Shown piece after piece: positions 40,759 to 49,931 of a stretch of 64,000 nucleotides of DNA. The translations under genes were made by a program, and so were the position numbers. Numbering within the stretch: position 1 is the first letter of the stretch; every line of letters starts with the position of its first letter. A model generated the notes under the pieces. The model saw nothing but the letters and a program-made list of their open reading frames with translations, did no database searches and had not been told where the DNA came from. The stretch spans positions 3,362,001 to 3,426,000 of the forward strand of contig NZ_JACBZI010000001.1 of assembly GCF_013408145.1 (NCBI RefSeq), read 5' to 3'. The stretch is from Nocardioides marinus. GTDB taxonomy: Bacteria; Actinomycetota; Actinomycetes; Propionibacteriales; Nocardioidaceae.

Positions 40759-41862
40759 GTGGAGCACGAGGACCAGGAGGGCGCGGGCGAGGCTGCCCCG
40801 GCGGCGTCGACGCCCACCACCGGCGCCCCCGCCAGCTCCGCCAACCCCGCCAACCCCGCCAACATGGCCGACGTCGCCCGTGTCGCCGGGGTCTCGATCG
40901 CCACGGTCTCCCGGGCCCTGCGCGACGTCCCCGGCGTCGGGGACTCGACCCGGGAGCGGGTCCGCGAGGTCGCCGAGCAGCTCTCCTACGTCATCTCCCC
41001 CGAGGCGAGCTCGCTGTCGCGGCGCGAGACCGGCCGGGTGGCGGTGGTCATGCCCCGCATCGACGTCTGGTTCTACTCCACGATGCTCTCCGGCCTCGAG
41101 CGCGCGCTGCGCGCCGAGGGGATCGACGTGCTCGTCTACCAGGTCGACGGGCCGGCCGAGCGCGGCGCGTTCGTCCGCGACCTGCCCGCACGCCGCAAGG
41201 TCGACGCCGTCATCCTCGCGGCCCTGCCGCTCTCCCCCGAGCAGCGCGACCGGCTCGACCTGCTCGGGGTCCCCATGGTCATCGCGGGCGGCCAGGCCCG
41301 CGGCCTCCCGCACGTCGACGTCGACGACCGGGCCATGGCGCGCGCGGCGGTCGAGCGACTGGTCGCCGCCGGGCACCGCGACATCGCGATGGTGCGCACC
41401 AGCGACACCGACGCCACCACCTGGGACGCCGACCTTCTGCGCGTCGCCGGCTACCGCGAGGCACTGGCCGCCGCCGGCCTCGAGGCGAGGCCGGAGCTGC
41501 TGGTCACCGAGACCTACGGCGTGGACGCCGGGACGCGGGCGGTGGAGCGACTGCTCGCGGTCGACCGGCCACCCACCGCCGTCTTCGGCTACTCCGACGA
41601 GATCGCCGCCGCCGTCAGCGTCGGCGCCCGACGCCACGGGCTGTCGGTGCCCGACGACCTCTCGGTCATCGGGGTCGACGGGCACCCGATGTCCGAGCTC
41701 TTCGGGCTCAGCACCATGGACCAGAACGTCGAGCGCCAGGCCGAGGAGGCCGCCGGCATCGCGGTCCGCCTGATCCGGGGCGAGCCCGGGACCCGCTCGG
41801 TGCGGGTGCGTCATCGTTTCGTGGACCGCGGGTCCGTCCAGCCGCCCCGCCCCCAGGACTAG
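40759..41862 (+). CDS. LacI-family transcriptional regulator
   Basis: A 367-aa repressor with N-terminal helix-turn-helix (NMADVARVAGVSIATVSRAL) followed by the hinge helix and a sugar-binding-type core (VAVVMPRIDVWFYSTMLSGL, GHRDIAMVRTSDTD, PTAVFGYSDEIAAAV, LSVIGVDGHPMSELFGLST). An extra Pro/Ala-rich segment of about 30 residues precedes the DNA-binding domain. GTG 40759 is preferred: a -10-like TACCCT ends 6 nt upstream, typical of leaderless actinobacterial transcripts. No sugar genes adjoin it, so the effector is unknown. Confidence 0.88.
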   Translation: MEHEDQEGAGEAAPAASTPTTGAPASSANPANPANMADVARVAGVSIATVSRALRDVPGVGDSTRERVREVAEQLSYVISPEASSLSRRETGRVAVVMPRIDVWFYSTMLSGLERALRAEGIDVLVYQVDGPAERGAFVRDLPARRKVDAVILAALPLSPEQRDRLDLLGVPMVIAGGQARGLPHVDVDDRAMARAAVERLVAAGHRDIAMVRTSDTDATTWDADLLRVAGYREALAAAGLEARPELLVTETYGVDAGTRAVERLLAVDRPPTAVFGYSDEIAAAVSVGARRHGLSVPDDLSVIGVDGHPMSELFGLSTMDQNVERQAEEAAGIAVRLIRGEPGTRSVRVRHRFVDRGSVQPPRPQD

Positions 41863-41926
41863 ACCGGCGCCCCGACTGCGGGGGCCTGGCTCATCCGCGC
41901 ACGGGGAGCGCCGATGGAGGGACGTG

Positions 41927-41962
41927 GGCGATCGGCGGGCCTCCCTCCCGCCCGATCGCCCT
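41927..41962. terminator. GC hairpin between the LacI gene and the SGNH hydrolase
   Basis: GGGCGATCGGCGGG and CCCGCCCGATCGCCC pair over 14 bp with one bulged base and a 7-nt loop. It lies about 65 nt after the LacI stop, within a 225-nt gap that otherwise shows nothing I can name apart from the promoter region of the next gene. Confidence 0.6.
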
Positions 41963-42087
41963 CACGCGTGCCCCCTTCCCACGATCGGGCGACCTCGCTA
42001 GCGTGCGATCGCGCCTCGGTGTGAGGCGGGCCACATCGACGACCGCGTCGGCGAGGCCTTGTTCGTCTGCTCGGGAAAGGCTCCGTC

Positions 42088-43347
42088 ATGCCCTCGTCCG
42101 TCTCCCTCCCGCGGCTGCGGCCCCGCCTCGCGGTGCCCGCGGCCGTCCTGCTCCTGCTGGTGGCCCTGCTGAGCGTGCTCACCAGCGGCGCCCTGCCCGG
42201 CACGCCCGTGGCCAGTGCCCGCGCCGACGGCCCCGGGGTGGGCACGCCGTACGTCGTCAGCGTCGGTGACTCCTACATCTCCGGCGAGGCCGGGCGCTGG
42301 GCCGGCTCGTCCAACGCCAGCTCCGGGTACGCCGACGCGCTCGGCCCCACGGCGTACTGGGACACCCCCAGCGGCGAGGCGATCGACCGCTGCCACCGCA
42401 GCAAGGCCGCCGAGGTGTTCATCGGCGGCGGGACCCTGGGCAAGAACCTCGCCTGCTCGGGCGCGCGGACCACCACCGACGCCTCGGGCAGCACCTTCAA
42501 GCCCGGCCTGGACTTCTACGACGACGGCGCCGGCAACATCGGCCAGGCCAAGGCCCTGCAGCAGTTCGCCGCGACCCACCACGTGAAGATGGTCGTGGTC
42601 TCCATCGGCGGCAACGACTTCAACTTCGCCGACATCGTGGCCACCTGCGTCGCCGACTTCCTCTACTCCCCGAGCTGGTGGAAGGACTACTGCTACGACG
42701 ACAGCTCGGTCACGTCGAACTTCACCACGTCGAACGTCAACACCGTCCGCGCCCGCATCGCCACCGGCTTCACCAACCTGCGGACCGCGATGCGCAACGC
42801 CGGCTACTCCGACACCTCGTGGACCCTGCTCGTGCAGACCTACCCCTCGCCGATCCCGAAGGCCTCCGGCTTCCGCTACTCCCAGAGCGGCTACACCCGT
42901 CAGAGCACCGGCGGTTGCGGCTTCTGGGACAAGGACGCCGACTGGGCCAACACCAGCGCACTGCCCACCATCAACAACACCGTCAAGAGCGCCATCACCG
43001 CCTCGGGGCTGACCAACACCCGGACCCTGGACCTCGCGTCCGCGTTCAACGGACGCCGCCTCTGCGAGAGCACCGTCGGTCTCTACGAGGAGAAGGGGCT
43101 GACGTCGTGGACCCAGCCCACCGCCGTCGACAAGACCGAGTGGATCAACCAGATCCGCACGGTGAGCACCTGCTGCTCCAACAGCCCGTACTACGTCCAG
43201 GAGTCGCTGCACCCCAACTACTGGGCGCAGCTGGCGACCCGCAGCTGCGTGCGACAGGCCTGGAACGGCGGCGCGCCGCGCGGGGGCACCTGCGCGATCT
43301 CCGGTACCGGTCTCGTCGGCGGCGAGCCCCGGATGACGCTGCAGTAG
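42088..43347 (+). CDS. Secreted SGNH/GDSL hydrolase
   Basis: A 419-aa exported esterase or lipase. A Sec signal (LAVPAAVLLLLVALLSVLTS) leads to the catalytic blocks: SVGDSYISGE (nucleophile Ser62), SGART-type oxyanion region LACSGARTTTD, block III SIGGNDFNF (Asn near 176) and block V ESLHPNYW (His375). Several cysteine pairs suggest disulfides. This is the actinobacterial secreted lipase type with a large insert between blocks III and V. It stands alone and ends in a strong hairpin. Confidence 0.9.
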   Translation: MPSSVSLPRLRPRLAVPAAVLLLLVALLSVLTSGALPGTPVASARADGPGVGTPYVVSVGDSYISGEAGRWAGSSNASSGYADALGPTAYWDTPSGEAIDRCHRSKAAEVFIGGGTLGKNLACSGARTTTDASGSTFKPGLDFYDDGAGNIGQAKALQQFAATHHVKMVVVSIGGNDFNFADIVATCVADFLYSPSWWKDYCYDDSSVTSNFTTSNVNTVRARIATGFTNLRTAMRNAGYSDTSWTLLVQTYPSPIPKASGFRYSQSGYTRQSTGGCGFWDKDADWANTSALPTINNTVKSAITASGLTNTRTLDLASAFNGRRLCESTVGLYEEKGLTSWTQPTAVDKTEWINQIRTVSTCCSNSPYYVQESLHPNYWAQLATRSCVRQAWNGGAPRGGTCAISGTGLVGGEPRMTLQ

Positions 43348-43361
43348 CTCCTGCGCACCCC

Positions 43362-43393
43362 GGCCCGGGGCGGTCGCGTCGCCGCCCCGGGCC
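43362..43393 (+). terminator. Strong hairpin after the SGNH hydrolase gene
   Basis: GGCCCGGGGCGG and CCGCCCCGGGCC form a perfect 12-bp stem with an 8-nt loop, 14 nt after the stop. No T-tract. Confidence 0.82.
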
Positions 43394-43486
43394 CGCCACT
43401 TCCGCGGACGGCTTCCCGACTCCTGCCGCACGGGTGAGGATGACAGGACATGATGGGTCCCACGGATCCATTGGGAAGGAGCAGGT

Positions 43487-46400
43487 GTGGGGCACTCCGC
43501 CTGGCTGGGATCGGTCGTCGAGGCGACGACCGACGGCCTGTGGGTGCTCGATCGCGGCGGCGTCACCGTGTGGGCCAACTCCGCGATGGCCGCCCTGCTG
43601 CGCCGCCGGCCCGAGGACCTCCCCGGACTGCCCGCGCACGAGGTCTTCCCCCGCAGCCAACGCGCCCGGGTCGACATGCACCTCTCCCTGCTCCAGCGCG
43701 GGACGCGCGGTCGCGACAACCTCCCGGTGACGCTGCAGCGCGTGGACGGCACCCTCGTCGACGGCCTCCTCAGCTACAGCCCGGTGCGCGAGGACGGCCG
43801 GATCACCGGCTGGCTGCACCGCTTCACGCCGTACGCCGTCGCCGCCCCCTCGCCTGCCCCGCCCCCGCCCGCGCCTCCGTCCACGGCGGCGGACCCGGAG
43901 TCCGAGGCCCGCGCCCGCCAGCTCAGCGAGGCCCAGGAGATCGCCGGCATCGGCTCCTTCACCTGGGACCTCGACTCCGGCCTGGTCACCTGGTCCGAGC
44001 AGCTGCACCGGCTCTACGGCGTGCCGCCCGAGGAGTTCGACGGCACGTTCGAGGCCTTCGTCGCGTGCCTGCACCCCGAGGACCGCGAGCACGTGCGCGA
44101 GGTGACGGAGGAGGCGCTGCGCGAGCGGCACTCCTTCGAGTTCGACACCCGCGTGCTGCGCCCCGACGGCGAGGTCCGGTGGGTGCACGCCCGCTGCCGG
44201 GTCACGCGCGACCCGGCCGGCGGGCGTCCGGTGCGGATGGACGGCACCAACCAGGACATCACCGAGGTGCGGCGGGCCGAGGTCGCCGCCTCCGCCTCGT
44301 CGAGGCGGCTGCGGCTGATGCAGCAGATGGCGACCGCCGCCAACAGCGCCCGCACGCTGGAGGAGGCCATCGAGGTCGCCGCCGTGCGACTCCCCGAGCA
44401 CACCGGCTGGCAGCCCGTCGCCGGGTGGGTTGCGCAGCCGCCCGCCGCCTCCGAGGACCCGGCGGACCGCTTGGACCAGGTCTACCCCGCGACCGCCTCC
44501 GCCGCGGCCGGCACCGACCTGGCCGAGGCCTGCCTGACCACCGGCCGGGTGGCCCAGTCGACGGCGCGGATCGAGGGCCGCACGCTGTCGCGGGTGGCCC
44601 TGCCCGTGGTCGTGGCCGAGGAGGTGGTGGCGGTCCTGGAGGTGCTGGCCGACGAGTCCCCGCTCTCCGAGCCGGCCCACGACCTCGTGCACCAGGTCGC
44701 GGCGCAGCTCGCGGTGGTGGCCGAGCGCGAGCGTGCCGCCGCCGCCCTCGCCGACGCGCGGGACCGGGCCATGGAGGCCTCGCGGATGAAGTCGGAGTTC
44801 CTGGCCACGATGAGCCACGAGATCCGCACCCCGATGAACGGCGTCATCGGCCTCAACGAGCTGCTGCTGCGCACCGACCTCGACGACCACCAGCGCCGGC
44901 TCGCCGACGGCGTGCACCAGTCCGGCCTCTCGCTGCTGGCGATCATCAACGACATCCTCGACCTGTCCAAGATCGAGGCGGGCAAGCTCGAGCTCGAGGA
45001 CGTCGACTTCGAGGTCCGCAGCGTCTTCGAGCAGACTGCCTCGGTGCTGGCCAGCCCGGCCCACGAGAAGGGGGTCGAGCTGCTGGTGGCCTGCCACCCC
45101 GACGTGCCGGAGTACCTCCGCGGCGACCCGACCCGGCTCGGGCAGGTCCTCACCAACCTCGGTTCCAACGCGGTGAAGTTCACCGAGCACGGCGAGGTGG
45201 CGATCCGGGCGCACGTGGAGTCCGGCGACGACGGCCGCGTCGTCCTCCGGGTCGACGTGACCGACACCGGCATCGGCATCCCCACCGCGGCGCAGGCCGG
45301 CCTCTTCGACGCCTTCACCCAGGCCGACCTGGCGACCACCCGTCGGCACGGAGGCACCGGGTTGGGCCTGGCCATCTGCCAGCAGCTCGTCGAGGCGATG
45401 GGCGGACGCATCTGGGTCGACTCCGCCCCGGGCAAGGGCTCGACGTTCTCCTTCACCGCCGACCTCGAGCGCACCCCCGTGCCGCCCCGGTTGCAAGCCG
45501 CGCCGGCGGAGTCGCTGGAGGGCCAGCGCGTGCTGGTCGTGGACGACAACGAGACCAACCGCTTCATCCTCACCGAGCAGCTCTCCGCCTGGCAGCTCGC
45601 GCCCGTGGCCGTCGCGACCCCGGCCGAGTGCCTGGCCACGCTGCGTGAGGCGCACCGAGCCGGTCGTGACTTCACCGTCGCCCTGCTCGACCTGGTGCTG
45701 CCGCGCATCGACGGCCTCGAGCTGGCCCGCATCATCAAGGCCGACCCAGACCTGCGCGACCTGACCCTGGTGCTGCTGACCTCCGACCAGGGCGTCGGCG
45801 CCCGCAGCGCCCGTGAGGCCGGCATCGCGACCACGCTGTCCAAGCCGGTGCGGCACTCCGAGCTGCTCGAGGCCCTCCTGCGGCTCGTGGGCGAGCCCGA
45901 GGAGTCGGCGCCGCGCGCACCCCGCCGGCTGGTGGTGCCCTCGCTGGACCTGCGGGTCCTGGTGGTGGAGGACAACCCGGTCAACCAGCTGGTGGCGACC
46001 GGGCTGCTGGAGGCCCTGGGGGTCCGCGTGCAGGTCGCCGACGACGGAGAGGCCGCCATCGAGGCGCTCAAGGGCGACCACGGCTTCGCCATGGTCCTCA
46101 TGGACTGCCGGATGCCCGGCATCGACGGCTTCGACGCCACCCGGGCCATCCGTGCCTCGGAGCCGACCGGTGAGCGGGTCCCGATCATCGCGATGACGGC
46201 CTCCGCCCTGGAGGGCGAGCGCGAGCGCTGCCTGGACGCCGGCATGGACGACTTCCTCACCAAGCCCGTCGACCCCACCCAGCTGGAGGAGGTCGTGCAG
46301 CGCTGGACCAAGCGCTCCGGCCCCGCCTCCGACGGACGGAGCGCCCCGCAGGCGACCCGCGCCGCCACGCCGACGGGCGGGGCGCACGCCGCCGTGACAC

Positions 46401-46774
46401 CCGGGCCCGACCCGGAGGAGGAGCCGGCGCTCCCCGTGGTCGACGAGGAGCGCCGCCAGGTCCTCGCCGAGCTCGTCAAGGACGGCGAGAGCTTCTTCGA
46501 CCGCACCGCCCGCTCGTTCGTCGGCCGCATCGACGGGCAGGTCCGCGACATCCGCGAGGCCCACCGCAGCGGGAACGCCCACGAGACCTTCACCAGCTCC
46601 CACCTGGTCAAGGGCAGCGCGCTCAACCTGGGCCTGCCGCGGGTCTCCGCCGCCGCCGCGGCCATCGAGGCGCAGGCGCACACCGGCTCGCTGGCCGGCG
46701 TCGAGGAGATGCTCGACGAGCTCGACCGCGAGGTCGAGGCCGCCGTCGCCGAGCTGCGCCGGAGGCTGCGCTGA
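43487..46774 (+). CDS. Hybrid sensor kinase: PAS-PAS-GAF-HisKA-HATPase-REC-REC-HPt
   Basis: A 1095-aa cytosolic phosphorelay protein. PAS 1 (WLGSVVEATTDGLWVLDRGG) is followed by a Pro-rich spacer, PAS 2 (EIAGIGSFTWDLDSGLVTWS), a GAF-like region (265-415), HisKA TMSHEIRTPMNGV (His near 443) and HATPase (NAVKFT, DTGIGIP, GTGLGLAICQ). Receiver 1 is LVVDDNETNR with ALLDLVLPRIDG (Asp near 733), receiver 2 is LVVEDNPVNQ with VLMDCRMPGIDG (Asp near 872), and the HPt domain carries SSHLVKGSALNLG (His near 1037). All phosphorylation sites are intact, so a complete His-Asp-His relay in one chain is possible. GTG start. The next gene overlaps the stop. Confidence 0.93.
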   Translation: MGHSAWLGSVVEATTDGLWVLDRGGVTVWANSAMAALLRRRPEDLPGLPAHEVFPRSQRARVDMHLSLLQRGTRGRDNLPVTLQRVDGTLVDGLLSYSPVREDGRITGWLHRFTPYAVAAPSPAPPPPAPPSTAADPESEARARQLSEAQEIAGIGSFTWDLDSGLVTWSEQLHRLYGVPPEEFDGTFEAFVACLHPEDREHVREVTEEALRERHSFEFDTRVLRPDGEVRWVHARCRVTRDPAGGRPVRMDGTNQDITEVRRAEVAASASSRRLRLMQQMATAANSARTLEEAIEVAAVRLPEHTGWQPVAGWVAQPPAASEDPADRLDQVYPATASAAAGTDLAEACLTTGRVAQSTARIEGRTLSRVALPVVVAEEVVAVLEVLADESPLSEPAHDLVHQVAAQLAVVAERERAAAALADARDRAMEASRMKSEFLATMSHEIRTPMNGVIGLNELLLRTDLDDHQRRLADGVHQSGLSLLAIINDILDLSKIEAGKLELEDVDFEVRSVFEQTASVLASPAHEKGVELLVACHPDVPEYLRGDPTRLGQVLTNLGSNAVKFTEHGEVAIRAHVESGDDGRVVLRVDVTDTGIGIPTAAQAGLFDAFTQADLATTRRHGGTGLGLAICQQLVEAMGGRIWVDSAPGKGSTFSFTADLERTPVPPRLQAAPAESLEGQRVLVVDDNETNRFILTEQLSAWQLAPVAVATPAECLATLREAHRAGRDFTVALLDLVLPRIDGLELARIIKADPDLRDLTLVLLTSDQGVGARSAREAGIATTLSKPVRHSELLEALLRLVGEPEESAPRAPRRLVVPSLDLRVLVVEDNPVNQLVATGLLEALGVRVQVADDGEAAIEALKGDHGFAMVLMDCRMPGIDGFDATRAIRASEPTGERVPIIAMTASALEGERERCLDAGMDDFLTKPVDPTQLEEVVQRWTKRSGPASDGRSAPQATRAATPTGGAHAAVTPGPDPEEEPALPVVDEERRQVLAELVKDGESFFDRTARSFVGRIDGQVRDIREAHRSGNAHETFTSSHLVKGSALNLGLPRVSAAAAAIEAQAHTGSLAGVEEMLDELDREVEAAVAELRRRLR

Positions 46775-48252
46775 GGACCGACCCCCTCGCCCTGAGCTAC
46801 GAGGAGGTCGCCCGGTTCCGACCCGTCGACCCGGTCAGCAGGGTCGACCGCCCGGTGCTCCGCGCCCGGCCCGGTCGCTCCTCGGTCACCGCCCTGCCCC
46901 GTCCGGCTCCCTACGCCGCGGTGCGCGCCGAGCTCGTCGACTCCGCCCCGCTCACCCTCACCCTGACCGGCCGCGGGCTGCTGCTCCGCGCCGTGTACGA
47001 CGGCGAGCACTGTCGCCTCGAGCTCGACGGGATGACGGGGCCGGTGGTCCTCCGCAGCCGCCGTGCCGGTCGGGTGGAGGCGGCCGCGTCCCTGGCCCTG
47101 TGCCTGACCGGCACCCACGTCAGCGTGCTGACCCAGGACCACCCCGGTGGCCCGTGGACCGGGCGCGCACGGACCGACCTGGCCGGCACGCACCCGGCGG
47201 CCGCACGCCTGGTCCGCACCGCGGCCTGGCTCGAGGACCTCCAGGTGGGTCACGACGGCCGGGCGCTCTCCCTCGTCGCCGGCGGCTTCGGCCAGCTCGG
47301 GCTGCGCGACCTGCGGCTGGTCACCCACGCCGACGGCCGCCCCTACGACGACGGCACCGGTCTGCTCCGGTTCCTCGCCACCAGCGCGGGCCCCGGCCCC
47401 TTCGGCTCCGGCCACACCTCCGTGTGGGCCCTGGACCCCTCCGCCCTCGACCAGTCCACCCGCGACCACTCGGCCCGCGACCACGACGGGGAGGCGCTCG
47501 TCCACACCGCCGACCTGTACGTCCGCCGCCTGGACAGCCGCGGCGTGCAGGGCGACCACGCGGGCCACCTGCTGCGCGACGACGACGCCTGGCTGCTGGC
47601 CACCAGCACCTGGGGCGACTTCGACCCCGACCGCGACGACGCCGCCGTCGCGGTGACCCTCGCGGCGACGGGTGCGGACCTGCTCACCGGCGTGCACGTC
47701 GTCGCCGCGGAGCCGCTCCCGCTGCCCGTCGACGGCCCCTCCGTCGGGGTCTGGGACCCGCACCTGCTGCGCACCGACGACGGCTGGCTGGTCGGCTACG
47801 TCAGCGCCAGCCGGTTCTTCCGGTTCCACCCCGTCCTCGCCGAGGGCCCCGACCTCGACACCCTCCGCCTGCGAGCCGCCGACCCCGGGCGGCGCGCCTC
47901 GGAGGGGACCACGCTGCTGGCGCTGCCTCCCGCCGCACCGGACGAGGACCCGCGCGGCGGCGGGGAGCCCGGCGACGCCGCGGGGTCGCCGCGGACCACC
48001 GTGCTGGTCTCCGACGGTCGCGACGGACCCCGCGGGCTGCGAGGGCAGTGGGCCGTCCTCGACCTCGACCTGCGCCCCCGGGGCGTGCTCGCGGCGGCGT
48101 ACCCGAGCAACATCCCGTGGCCGACGCTGGTGCCCCACGGCGACGACTGGCTGCTGGTCACCTTCGACGACACCCGGCACGGCGGTCGGGTGTGCGGCTA
48201 CGGCACCCACGGGGACGTCGTCGTGATGCGCGGGAGCCGGCCGGCGTCCTAG
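46771..48252 (+). CDS. Unrecognised protein, possibly beta-propeller-like; probable CTG start
   Basis: A protein of 493 aa from CTG 46771, or 465 aa from GTG 46855. I prefer CTG because it overlaps the kinase stop as CTGA (like the common ATGA), has a perfect GGAGG 5 nt upstream, and the extra 28 residues ([20 protein letters not shown]) look like real protein. The rest is rich in beta strands with repeating motifs such as [33 protein letters not shown] and [20 protein letters not shown]. These recall five-bladed propellers of the GH43/GH32 type, but I cannot point to catalytic residues with confidence. No signal peptide. Co-expressed with the kinase. Confidence 0.68.
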   Translation: MRTDPLALSYEEVARFRPVDPVSRVDRPVLRARPGRSSVTALPRPAPYAAVRAELVDSAPLTLTLTGRGLLLRAVYDGEHCRLELDGMTGPVVLRSRRAGRVEAAASLALCLTGTHVSVLTQDHPGGPWTGRARTDLAGTHPAAARLVRTAAWLEDLQVGHDGRALSLVAGGFGQLGLRDLRLVTHADGRPYDDGTGLLRFLATSAGPGPFGSGHTSVWALDPSALDQSTRDHSARDHDGEALVHTADLYVRRLDSRGVQGDHAGHLLRDDDAWLLATSTWGDFDPDRDDAAVAVTLAATGADLLTGVHVVAAEPLPLPVDGPSVGVWDPHLLRTDDGWLVGYVSASRFFRFHPVLAEGPDLDTLRLRAADPGRRASEGTTLLALPPAAPDEDPRGGGEPGDAAGSPRTTVLVSDGRDGPRGLRGQWAVLDLDLRPRGVLAAAYPSNIPWPTLVPHGDDWLLVTFDDTRHGGRVCGYGTHGDVVVMRGSRPAS

Positions 48253-48331
48253 GCTGGGACGTGATCCGCGCCACCCCTGCGGGTCGTCCACCCGGCCGCA
48301 CCACCCCCGCGGCCCGACAGAGAGCCTGACC

Positions 48332-49471
48332 ATGAGCACCTCACCCACCACGCCCGCCGCACCCGTCACCTCCGTCCCGGCCGCCGCCGGCGACGTGTTC
48401 GAGCTGGCCGCCGAGCACGAGCAGGTCGTCTTCTGCACCGACGAGGCCACCGGGCTGCGCGCCATCGTCGCGATCCACTCCACCGCCCTCGGGCCGGCCC
48501 TGGGCGGCACCCGCTTCTACCCCTACGCCAGCACCGACGCGGCGCTCCGCGACGTGCTCGACCTCTCCCGCGGGATGACCTACAAGGCCGCCGTCACGGG
48601 TCTCGACCTCGGCGGCGGCAAGGCCGTCATCATCGGCGACCCCGCGACGCTGAAGACCGAGGCGCTGCTGCGGGCCTACGGCCGCTTCGTGCAGAGCCTG
48701 GGCGGCCGGTACCGCACCGCCTGCGACATCGGCACCTTCAGCGCGGACATGGACCACGTCGCCCGCGAGTGCGACTTCGTCACCGGGCGCACCGTCGCGC
48801 ACGGCGGCGCCGGGGACAGCTCGGTGCTCACGGCGTACGGCGTCTTCCAGGGGATGCGCGCCGCGGCGGAGTCCGTGTGGGGCACCACCTCGCTCGCGGG
48901 CCGGACCGTCGGCGTTGCCGGCGTCGGCAAGGTCGGCGGGCACCTGGTCGGTCACCTGGTCGAGGACGGCGCCGACGTCGTCGTGACCGACGTGCACGGC
49001 CCGGCCGTGGACGCCGTGGTCGCCCGCTACCCCGGCGTCCGCTCGGTCGACTCGACCCAGGCGCTGGTCGGCGGCGCGCTGGACGTCTACGCACCCTGTG
49101 CCATGGGCGGCGCCATCACCGACGAGGTGGTCGACGCGCTGAGCGCGAAGGTCGTCTGCGGGGCCGCCAACAACCAGCTGGCGCACCCCGGGGTGGACAA
49201 GCACCTGATGGACGCCGGCATCACCTACGCCCCCGACTACGTGGTCAACGCCGGTGGGCTGATCCAGGTAGCCGACGAGCTCGACCCGCGCGGCTTCTCC
49301 TTCGAGCGCGCGCAGCAGCGCGCCACCGGCATCGTGGAGACCACGCGGAAGATCCTGGCGCTCGCCGAGAGCGAGCGGATCTCGCCGGCGGTCGCGGCGG
49401 ACCGCATCGCCGAGGAGCGCATCCGCACCGTCGGACGACTGCGCGGGATCTGGAACGCCCCGCGCGCCTGA
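48332..49471 (+). CDS. vdh: Valine/leucine dehydrogenase
   Basis: A 379-aa NAD-dependent amino acid dehydrogenase that removes the amino group from branched-chain amino acids, the first step of valine catabolism. It has the catalytic lysines in [20 protein letters not shown] (Lys85 and Lys97), the family signature GGGKAVI, and a Rossmann loop [14 protein letters not shown]. The segment [10 protein letters not shown] is also typical. ATG start. Its place next to DUF3073 and purM is the same as that of vdh in Streptomyces, which supports valine rather than phenylalanine as substrate. It ends at a bidirectional terminator. Confidence 0.92.
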   Translation: MSTSPTTPAAPVTSVPAAAGDVFELAAEHEQVVFCTDEATGLRAIVAIHSTALGPALGGTRFYPYASTDAALRDVLDLSRGMTYKAAVTGLDLGGGKAVIIGDPATLKTEALLRAYGRFVQSLGGRYRTACDIGTFSADMDHVARECDFVTGRTVAHGGAGDSSVLTAYGVFQGMRAAAESVWGTTSLAGRTVGVAGVGKVGGHLVGHLVEDGADVVVTDVHGPAVDAVVARYPGVRSVDSTQALVGGALDVYAPCAMGGAITDEVVDALSAKVVCGAANNQLAHPGVDKHLMDAGITYAPDYVVNAGGLIQVADELDPRGFSFERAQQRATGIVETTRKILALAESERISPAVAADRIAEERIRTVGRLRGIWNAPRA

Positions 49472-49505
49472 TCACGGGGTCGCCGCACACGCGGCCGACA
49501 TCGCC

Positions 49506-49544
49506 TCGAGTCGGCCCGTCCCCGAGGGGGTCGGGCCGACTCGA
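49506..49544. terminator. Bidirectional hairpin between vdh and the DUF3073 gene
   Basis: TCGAGTCGGCCCG (49506-49518) and CGGGCCGACTCGA (49532-49544) form a perfect 13-bp stem with a 13-nt loop between convergent genes. Confidence 0.85.
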
Positions 49545-49577
49545 GAACGCGGTCAGCGCGTCAGGAGTCGCGAGGGG

Positions 49578-49757
49578 TCAATCGCGGCGGGGGTCGGCGT
49601 AGTCCGACCACTCGTCGTGATCGTCCTGAGCGACGTCATCGGAGGCATCGCCCCCGTGGAGCTCTCGCGCCAGCGCACCCAAGTCCGTCTCATGCGTCCG
49701 GTACTTGAGTTCGCGAGCGACCTTGGTCTGCTTGGCTTTTGCACGGCCGCGGCCCAT
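49578..49757 (-). CDS. DUF3073 family small protein
   Basis: A 59-aa protein that begins GRGRAKAKQTKVARELKY, the near-invariant DUF3073 opening, and ends in an acidic tail (DDHDEWSDYADPRRD). Basic head and acidic tail are typical of the family. It is small, conserved in actinobacteria and of unknown function, and it lies beside purM in many genomes. The frame extends upstream of 49757, but the family starts at this ATG. About 170 nt separate it from purM, and I see no other gene in that gap. Confidence 0.93.
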   Translation of the reverse strand: MGRGRAKAKQTKVARELKYRTHETDLGALARELHGGDASDDVAQDDHDEWSDYADPRRD

Positions 49758-49931
49758 AGGGTCCAGCCCCCTCGCACACTTGGCCGGGGCACTCAGGCTC
49801 CCGGGCTGTCTCTCGAATACTCGTGGCCCCAACGCTACCTGTTCGGTGGCTGTTCCCGCACACCCCTCCCCGGATTGGTGCGCGTGGTGTGCGTCGGGCG
49901 GCCACGAGGGGGGCAGTTTCAGGCGCGTGCG

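Noticed and set aside
49553-49792. A 79-codon minus-strand frame overlapping the DUF3073 gene.
   Set aside because: It is out of frame with the clear DUF3073 sequence and has no recognisable content.
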